Shown piece by piece: positions 58,261 to 64,000 of a stretch of 64,000 bases of DNA (the first letter of the stretch is position 1; each line of letters opens with the position of its first letter). A model generated the notes under the pieces. It was not told where the DNA came from and searched no databases. It worked only from the letters and a program-made list of their open reading frames with translations. The DNA comes from an uncultured Collinsella sp. (GTDB taxonomy: Bacteria > Actinomycetota > Coriobacteriia > Coriobacteriales > Coriobacteriaceae): contig UQJV01000001.1 in NCBI GenBank assembly GCA_900541475.1, positions 34,513-98,512 on the forward strand. Direction: 5' to 3'. The position numbers and the translations under genes are program-made.

Positions 58261-59691
58261 ATGGCTTTCCGTAATGACTTCCTGTGGGGCGGCGCGACGG
58301 CTGCCAACCAGTGCGAGGGCGCCTACAACGTGGACGGCCGCGGCCTTGCCAACGTGGACGTGGCTCCGCACGGCCCCGAGCGCTATGCGGTGGTCTCCGG
58401 CCAGCGTAAGATGCTCGACTTCGAGGACGGCTATTACTATCCCGCGCAGACCGGCATCGATTTCTACCACCATTACAAGGAGGACATCGCTCTCTTTGCC
58501 GAGATGGGCTTTAAGACCTTCCGTATGAGCCTGGCTTGGACCCGCATCTTCCCCAACGGCGACGAGACCGAGCCCAACGAGGCTGGCCTGGCCTTCTACG
58601 AGGATGTGTTCCGCGAGTGCCAGGCGCACGGCATCGAGCCGCTCGTGACTATCACGCACTTTGACTGCCCGATTCACCTCATCAAGGAGTACGGCGGCTG
58701 GCGCAACCGCAAGCTCATCGACTTCTACAAGAATCTCGCGACCACGATCTTTACCCGCTACAAGGGCCTGGTGAAGTACTGGCTCACCTTTAACGAGATC
58801 AATATGATCTTGCACCTGCCGTTTATGGGTGCCGGCCTGGTCTTTGAGGAGGGCGAGAACAAGGAGGCCGTCGAGTACCTGGCCGCCCACAACGAGCTCG
58901 TCGCCAGCGCTTGGGCAACCAAGATTGCTCACGAGATCGACCCCGAGATCAAGATCGGCTGCATGCTCGCCGCAGGTAGCTACTACCCCTACAGCTGCCG
59001 TCCGGGCGATGTACGCCAGGCGCAGCTCGATAACCAAGACAACTACTTCTTCGTCGACGTCCAGAGCCGCGGCTACTACCCGGCCTATGCCGTCAAGAAG
59101 CTCGAGCGTCTAGGCATCGATGTGGGCATGACCGACGAGGACCGCGAGATTCTGGCCGCCAACACCGTCGACTTCATCAGCTTTAGCTACTACAGCACCC
59201 GCTGCTCTGCCGGTGCCGATAACCCCGATGTCGAGCGCACCCAGGGCAACGCCTTTGCCGGCGCCAAGAATCCCTACCTGCAGGAGAGCCAGTGGGGCTG
59301 GGCCATCGATCCGCTGGGCTTCCGCATCACCCTTAACGACCTGTACGACCGTTATCAGAAGCCGCTGTTTGTGGTCGAGAACGGTCTGGGCGCCAAGGAT
59401 GTTGTCGAGGAGGATGGCTCCATCAACGACGACTACCGTATCGACTACCTGCGTCAGCACATCCAGACCATGCGCGACGCGGTGACCGAGGACGGCGTTG
59501 ACCTGCTGGGCTACACCACCTGGGGCCCGATCGACCTGGTGTCTGCCGGCACGGGCGAGATGTCCAAGCGCTACGGCTTTATCTATGTGGATCGCGACGA
59601 TGCGGGCAACGGTACCCTCAAGCGTTCCAAAAAGAAGAGCTTCGACTGGTACAAGCATGTCATCGAAACGAACGGTGAGGACCTGTCCTAA
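58261..59691 (+). CDS. 6-phospho-beta-glucosidase (GH1), stand-alone copy
   Basis: The 476-residue GH1 enzyme has acid/base Glu in WLTFNEINMI, nucleophile in FVVENGLGA and the phosphate-site stretch SAGTGEMSKRYGFIYVDRDD, so it also acts on 6-phosphorylated beta-glucosides. It is clearly a paralogue of the enzyme at 48897, with strongly GC-biased codons. There is no PTS gene beside it, so the phospho-sugar must come from a transporter elsewhere. AAAGGA precedes the ATG. Its TAA stop lies inside a 106-bp palindrome. Confidence 0.94.
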   Translation: MAFRNDFLWGGATAANQCEGAYNVDGRGLANVDVAPHGPERYAVVSGQRKMLDFEDGYYYPAQTGIDFYHHYKEDIALFAEMGFKTFRMSLAWTRIFPNGDETEPNEAGLAFYEDVFRECQAHGIEPLVTITHFDCPIHLIKEYGGWRNRKLIDFYKNLATTIFTRYKGLVKYWLTFNEINMILHLPFMGAGLVFEEGENKEAVEYLAAHNELVASAWATKIAHEIDPEIKIGCMLAAGSYYPYSCRPGDVRQAQLDNQDNYFFVDVQSRGYYPAYAVKKLERLGIDVGMTDEDREILAANTVDFISFSYYSTRCSAGADNPDVERTQGNAFAGAKNPYLQESQWGWAIDPLGFRITLNDLYDRYQKPLFVVENGLGAKDVVEEDGSINDDYRIDYLRQHIQTMRDAVTEDGVDLLGYTTWGPIDLVSAGTGEMSKRYGFIYVDRDDAGNGTLKRSKKKSFDWYKHVIETNGEDLS

Positions 59692-59793
59692 GGGCACTGA
59701 GGCGCTCAACCTTGGGGCTCCAACCCTCCTCGCGTACCTAAGTACGCTTCGTCGGGCTTGTCGCTCCCAATCTTGAGCACCTCAGGCCCTTAG
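59688..59793. repeat. 106-bp palindromic repeat overlapping GH1 stop
   Basis: CTAAGGGCACTGAGGCGCTCAA pairs (with single-base bulges) with TTGAGCACCTCAGGCCCTTAG, described here by its arm words. The nested GCGTACCTAAGTACGC (59732-59747) is a perfect inner hairpin. The element supplies the stop codon. Confidence 0.75.
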
Positions 59794-59850
59794 GGGACGG
59801 GCCTGACCGCTGTGAATTTCGCGGGCTCATCCTCATAGTCTCCTAATCAA

Positions 59851-59882
59851 GGCGCCCGGCGAGTATGTGCTCTCCGGGCGCC
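59851..59882 (+). terminator. GC hairpin before the signalling operon
   Basis: GGCGCCCGG and CCGGGCGCC form a perfect 9-bp stem. The T run is weak. Confidence 0.55.
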
Positions 59883-59951
59883 TTGCCGTCTGCGGATTTT
59901 GGGACATGCGGCCCGCTTTTTCGACCCATCTGTCGGTACACTAAAGGGACT

Positions 59952-61835
59952 ATGGGTACCCGCGAGCGACATATCGGCCACGCGGCCGCCCGGACCGCGC
60001 CGGTTGCGGATCCCAGGGGTGGCAGGCTCTTCGCCATGCCGCGATTCCTTGTTGGCATAACACATCAGGTGTACCGCCACCGCGTCTTTGCTATCGCCGG
60101 CGCCATCACCGCGCTGTTCCTCATGCTTTTGGCGGTCTTGCCGGCGCTGTTCGCCTTCGACCCCAAACTTTCTAACGCCGTGCCCGCCTATAGCAAGGTG
60201 TCCGAAGAGGTCGTGGATGCGCTCGCCCATTCGAGCTCTCTCCCGCTGCTTGTCGCCGCAATTGTATTTTCGATCTGGGGCGTATCGGTCTATCTGCGCT
60301 GTTTGGACTATGTGTTGCGTCGCCGCCTTGTGGCCATCGCCACCATCTGCGCCTTGTGGATGATCGAAGTCATTCTCAAGTACAAGTCGTTCACGCCGTT
60401 CTATGCCACCGTGCTGTGGTACCTGTACTACGTGCCCATGACGCTCATTCCGCTGCTCTACCAGCTCTGCGGCCTGCGCCTTGCGGGCCTGGAGCAACAC
60501 CGCCTGGGTCGCCGCTACTGCGCTGCGCTGTGGATTGCGGCCATCCTGCTTATCGGATTTGTGCTCACCAACGATTTTCATCAGCAGGTCTTCCGCTTTG
60601 ACCGTACAAGCGACACCTGGAGTAACGATTACACGTACGGCTGGGGTTATTTTGTCGTTCTCGTGTGGACGGTCTTCGACTTCGTGGCCTTTTTTATCCT
60701 GGTTGGTCGGTCCTCGTCCTTTCGCATCCAGCGTTTCTCGGGCACGGCGGCGCTCGTACTGCTGGGTGGCGCATTCTTTGCCGTCTCGTATGCGTTGCGC
60801 GTGCCCTGGGCATGGAGGCTCAACTTTTCGCTCGTCTATTGCGTCCTGTGCGTGGTGGCGATGGAAATCTGTCTCGATTGCGGTGTCATTCCGTCGTATC
60901 ACGACATCGCCGGCATCTTCGACACCTTGCCGCTCGACCTCAAAGTCCTAACGCGCGACCTGCAGGAGGTCTATGCCACGCCGGTGTCAAAGCCAATGCC
61001 GGTAGGCGTGCGCGAGGAGTTGCGGACCCAGGAGCACGGCCGCGCCCATGCCTTTGCCGTGGCGTCCGATCCCAATGTGATGTACCGTGCCTTTCCGCTG
61101 CTGGGTGGATCGGCGCTGCTTGCCCAAGACGTGTCGGAGCTCAACGAGCTTAACCGTGAACTGGCACATCGTCGCATGGAGCTGCAGCGTCAAAACGAGC
61201 TGCTCGCCGCCGACTACGACCTTAAGACGCATTTGGCAGATCAAGAGGCCGAGACCTTGCTGGTCCAAGATGTGGACCAAGCGCTTGCCCGCGCGCTCGA
61301 AGGGATGTACGACCTGCTGAGCTCGCTGCCGCCGTTGACCGACGAAGCGTCTTCGCACGAGCGCTACCGCATGCTGCAGCGCGCCAAGATGCTCGTCGCC
61401 TATTGCAAGCGCAAGGGGTCGCTCACGTTGGCACAGCACGGGGAGAGCGGTTTTGATCGCGACCGCATTCAGCTCATTGCCAACGAGCTCGCAAGCGACC
61501 TGCGCACCATCGATATCGATTGCGCCTCGATTATCGCCATACGGCGCCCGTTGCACGCCAGTACGGTAAGCGCCCTGTACGACTGCGTGTATGACTTTGC
61601 GTTTTTTGCCTACACCACCGACCATCCGGCGCTTATGTATCACTTGGGCGACCATGACCGATGCAGTGTCGAGCTGCGCGCCACGCTTTTTTCCAACGAT
61701 GATGAAGATCTTTCGCAGACGCTCGCTGCGCAAGAGCTCGAAAGCGCTCTGCAAGGGCGCAACGTGGCATACCGCCTTGAGGGCGAGCCCGGCCAGCTGC
61801 ACATGATTGTCTTGATGCCGAGGGCGGGTGAGTGA
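59952..61835 (+). CDS. membrane protein with histidine-kinase-like but degenerate C-terminal domain
   Basis: The 627-residue protein has about eight N-terminal membrane helices (roughly 35-310) in the style of the HisKA_7TM sensor region, then a coiled coil (about 395-450, ELNRELAHRRMELQRQNELL). Its cytosolic part has the size and strand order of a DHp-HATPase unit. However, there is no phospho-His box, no N box with the E-x-x-N-A pattern, and no G boxes. I infer a pseudokinase or signal receptor for the kinase encoded 2 bp downstream. ATG 59952 has AAAGGGA close upstream; ATG 60036 (GGCAGG nine bases before it) is an equally possible start that removes only a polar leader. Confidence 0.7.
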   Translation: MGTRERHIGHAAARTAPVADPRGGRLFAMPRFLVGITHQVYRHRVFAIAGAITALFLMLLAVLPALFAFDPKLSNAVPAYSKVSEEVVDALAHSSSLPLLVAAIVFSIWGVSVYLRCLDYVLRRRLVAIATICALWMIEVILKYKSFTPFYATVLWYLYYVPMTLIPLLYQLCGLRLAGLEQHRLGRRYCAALWIAAILLIGFVLTNDFHQQVFRFDRTSDTWSNDYTYGWGYFVVLVWTVFDFVAFFILVGRSSSFRIQRFSGTAALVLLGGAFFAVSYALRVPWAWRLNFSLVYCVLCVVAMEICLDCGVIPSYHDIAGIFDTLPLDLKVLTRDLQEVYATPVSKPMPVGVREELRTQEHGRAHAFAVASDPNVMYRAFPLLGGSALLAQDVSELNELNRELAHRRMELQRQNELLAADYDLKTHLADQEAETLLVQDVDQALARALEGMYDLLSSLPPLTDEASSHERYRMLQRAKMLVAYCKRKGSLTLAQHGESGFDRDRIQLIANELASDLRTIDIDCASIIAIRRPLHASTVSALYDCVYDFAFFAYTTDHPALMYHLGDHDRCSVELRATLFSNDDEDLSQTLAAQELESALQGRNVAYRLEGEPGQLHMIVLMPRAGE

Positions 61836-61837
61836 CG

Positions 61838-63331
61838 ATGCAGATTTCGCTCATTCTTCCCCAAATCGTTGCGCTCGATGTTGTCTTTGCCCTGGCCGCG
61901 TGCCTGCAGACGATCCACGTCCCGCTCATCGCATCGCGCCGCTCGCCCTATAACCGTAAGGTGATTTGCGCCTACGAGGCGAGCCTTGTGCTTCACCTGG
62001 TGGTTTCGGCGCTCATCTTATTCGCGTCGTCTGGCTCGTATCTGGTGGCGCCGCTTGACGTTTGCGCCAGGGCAATGGGCGGAGCGTTGTGGCTCAATGC
62101 CGCAATCTTTGCCTATGGCGTGGTACTTATGGTGCACTATCGTCGCCTCGTCATGCTGGCCGAACTGTTGCTTGTTGTCGCCGTTACACCACCGGTGGTT
62201 TTTGCCATGGGCTCGGCGTGGACCGTTGTCCTTATCACGGAGGGGGCGTTCTTCCTGTTCCGCTCCATCGCGGCGCTCTTGATGGACGTCCGTAACCGCC
62301 AGGAGGATATCACCATGTTCTCGACGATCGAGACCATCAACGTGATTCCCGTGGGCATCCTGTATCTAGACCCGAGGGGCCGTCCGCTGCTCATGAACCG
62401 CTGCATGCGCAAAAACCTCGTAGAGCTCCATATGCCCACCGATCTGGGCGACATGAGCAGCACGTGGAACGACCTGCGCAAACTTAGCATGCAAATGCCT
62501 GAAAGCAGTAGAAACCGTGTGTGGATTAATCTGGACCGCTTTGGTGAGGCTCGTGCGGTGATCGAGATTTCTCCCGCCGAGATTCGCCTATTTGTGCACG
62601 ACGACGTTATGGTTTCGGGCCGCCTCTTTGAGCGCATTATCGGCCTGGACGTGACGGAGTATGCGCATGCCCACGACCGCCTGGCACAAGCCAACCACCT
62701 GCTTGAGCTTGCGGGCCAGGAACTCCAGGCGCAGATCGAAGAGGTTAAAAAAGTTGCCGACAATGCGGCATACCTGCGTATGCGTGCCCGCGTGCACGAC
62801 GTGATTGGGCAGCGCCTGTCCATTCTCCATCGCTATCTGGAAGAGGGGCGCCTGGACGACGAATCGCTCGAGCAAATTGACCCGTTGCTGCGCTCGATCA
62901 CCGCCGACCTACGCAGTGGCGGCGCCAGCGAGCCGGCAGAGCAGCTGGGCGATATCGTCCACGCTTTTGGCTTGGTGAGCGTGCAGATTGATGTTGAGGG
63001 ATCGCTCCCCGACGACGTGCGCGTCGCCGCGGCCTTTTTGCAGATTATCCGCGAGGCCTCGACCAATGCCACCAAGCATGCGCAGGCCCACCGGGTCCAT
63101 GTGCGCCTGTGGCAGGAGGGGCGGGACGGCGATGCCGTCGCGCGCATGACGATTTCCAACGATGGGTCCCCTGCCCCCGTATCGTATCGCGAGGGAACGG
63201 GTATCCCAGGTATGAGGCATGTCGCACAAGATCTGGGCGGCAGCCTGGAAGTCCACGCCGCCCCGCCCTTTACGCTTGCGGTGTCCATCCCACTGAGCCC
63301 CGACGCCACGGTCCAAAGGAGAAGCTCATGA
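61838..63331 (+). CDS. membrane histidine kinase (DesK/NarX-like)
   Basis: The 497-residue protein has five or six N-terminal helices (1-155), then a PAS-like stretch (about 165-280, VIPVGILYLDPRGRPLLMN) and a coiled linker. The DHp box is RARVHDVIGQRLSILHRYL with phospho-His. Its HATPase domain has N box IIREASTNATKHAQ, NDGSPAP, and G box GTGIPGMRHV. It starts right after the pseudokinase, and its TGA overlaps the ATG of the response regulator (ATGA), so all three are co-translated. ATG 61838 is preferred over GTG 61832. The ligand is unknown. Confidence 0.88.
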   Translation: MQISLILPQIVALDVVFALAACLQTIHVPLIASRRSPYNRKVICAYEASLVLHLVVSALILFASSGSYLVAPLDVCARAMGGALWLNAAIFAYGVVLMVHYRRLVMLAELLLVVAVTPPVVFAMGSAWTVVLITEGAFFLFRSIAALLMDVRNRQEDITMFSTIETINVIPVGILYLDPRGRPLLMNRCMRKNLVELHMPTDLGDMSSTWNDLRKLSMQMPESSRNRVWINLDRFGEARAVIEISPAEIRLFVHDDVMVSGRLFERIIGLDVTEYAHAHDRLAQANHLLELAGQELQAQIEEVKKVADNAAYLRMRARVHDVIGQRLSILHRYLEEGRLDDESLEQIDPLLRSITADLRSGGASEPAEQLGDIVHAFGLVSVQIDVEGSLPDDVRVAAAFLQIIREASTNATKHAQAHRVHVRLWQEGRDGDAVARMTISNDGSPAPVSYREGTGIPGMRHVAQDLGGSLEVHAAPPFTLAVSIPLSPDATVQRRSS

Positions 63332-63951
63332 TCCGCGTCCTTATAGTCGAAGACCAGGCCATCCTGCGCGAGAGCTTGGCTCGCTCCGTTGGCGATCAGC
63401 CCGATATGACCGTTGTCGCCGCGATCGCCGATGCATCCGAGGCTCTCGACGTCGTGCTTAAGGAGCGCCCAGACATGGTACTGATGGACGTGTGCACCGA
63501 GCATGACTCCAACGGCATCGTGGCGGCGGCACGCATTAAAGAGGAGCTGCCCGAATGTCGCGTCATCATCATGACCGGCATGCCCGAGATCACCTTTGTC
63601 GACCAGGCGCGCGAGGCCGGCGTCGATAGCTTTGTGTACAAGAACGTCGGCATCGATGAGCTGTTCGCCGTGATGCGCTCCACGCTGGCGGGTTACTGCA
63701 CGTTTCCCAAGCCGCCCGAGAGCATCTTTTCGGGCACGACGGCCCTCGACGACGTTGAGCTTTCAATCCTGCGTCTCGCCTGCGAAGGCAAGAGCCGCCG
63801 CGAGATCGCGGCCGAACTGTTTATGAGCGAAGGCACCATCAAGCGCCGCATATCCGAGATCCTGAGCAAGACCGGTTACGACAACATCATGCGCCTTGCC
63901 GTGCATGCGGTGACCGAGGGGAGCATCGTCCCCAATATGGAACGCCCGTAG
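63328..63951 (+). CDS. NarL-type response regulator
   Basis: The 207-residue protein has a receiver with VEDQ pocket, phospho-acceptor Asp in VLMDVCTE (about residue 53), the Thr of IMTGMP, and Lys in FVYKNVG. A LuxR-type HTH follows: LRLACEGKSRREIAAELFMS and GTIKRRISEILSK. AAAGGAG precedes the ATG, which overlaps the kinase stop. Targets are probably outside the window. The last 49 bases to the right edge hold no feature. Confidence 0.93.
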   Translation: MIRVLIVEDQAILRESLARSVGDQPDMTVVAAIADASEALDVVLKERPDMVLMDVCTEHDSNGIVAAARIKEELPECRVIIMTGMPEITFVDQAREAGVDSFVYKNVGIDELFAVMRSTLAGYCTFPKPPESIFSGTTALDDVELSILRLACEGKSRREIAAELFMSEGTIKRRISEILSKTGYDNIMRLAVHAVTEGSIVPNMERP

Positions 63952-64000
63952 TCGGCACACTCGCCCGTACATCGACGCTAAAAACTAGGCCGCCCGCCGT

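Overview
The window looks like chromosome from a high-GC gut actinobacterium of the class Coriobacteriia, most likely a Collinsella species close to C. aerofaciens. This placement is inferred from the gene mix: a group 4 Ech-type hydrogenase, PTS-linked 6-phospho-beta-glucosidases, LPXTG surface protein, luxS, a magnesium-type NRAMP homologue and many GGGACG/TGTAACA hairpin repeats. No rRNA, CRISPR array, prophage or complete insertion sequence was found. One tRNA (initiator Met) is present.

Layout. 1-4 kb: the 3' part of a PP2C-like phosphatase, tRNA-fMet, then an unusual block in which a lower-GC AlbA_2-type regulator (2061-3455) sits between three clusters of TGTCCGGA operator-like repeats and five copies of a TGTAACA palindrome. 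4-7 kb: a flavin/Fe-S enoate-reductase-like enzyme and an orphan transposase-OrfA-like HTH protein. 7.2-12.9 kb: a compact five-gene Ech-like [NiFe] hydrogenase operon in which the two membrane subunits are fused into one 960-residue protein. 13.3-19.6 kb: a 2080-residue LPXTG surface adhesin/pilin with a VWA domain and ten isopeptide repeats, bracketed by 154-bp palindromic elements. 20.4-29.2 kb: a NarL-type two-component system divergent from an ABC-2 exporter, then a MacB/FtsX-type ABC transporter. 29.4-41.2 kb: a DUF362 ferredoxin, alpha/beta hydrolase, hemolysin III, CorC/CNNM transporter, a small cell-envelope or storage-linked set (CphA-N-like, YtxH, PRC-barrel), a degenerate NodB protein, and a PRC/MgtE-N/CBS protein next to an NRAMP-related transporter.

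41.3-64 kb is largely surface and sugar metabolism. It holds a 231-bp element with perfect 30-bp inverted ends, an OatA-like acyltransferase, ribokinase plus nucleoside hydrolase, and an antiterminator (PRD) - PTS EIIBC - 6-phospho-beta-glucosidase operon controlled by two RAT-like sites and a terminator. A LacI regulator follows, with an isomerase, split transketolase and FGGY kinase that together look like a complete catabolic route for an unidentified sugar. Then come LuxS, a DUF4867 protein under a palindromic operator, a second 6-phospho-beta-glucosidase, and a three-gene signalling system (membrane pseudokinase, histidine kinase, response regulator) that reaches the right edge.

The most unusual points are the AlbA_2 repeat locus with a neighbouring empty paralogous unit, the fused EchA-EchB hydrogenase subunit, the 154-bp palindromes around the giant adhesin, the NRAMP-related/CBS pair, the pseudo-deacetylase, the stand-alone CphA-N domain and the pseudokinase/kinase pair. 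All functional assignments rest on reading motifs by eye. No database search was run.
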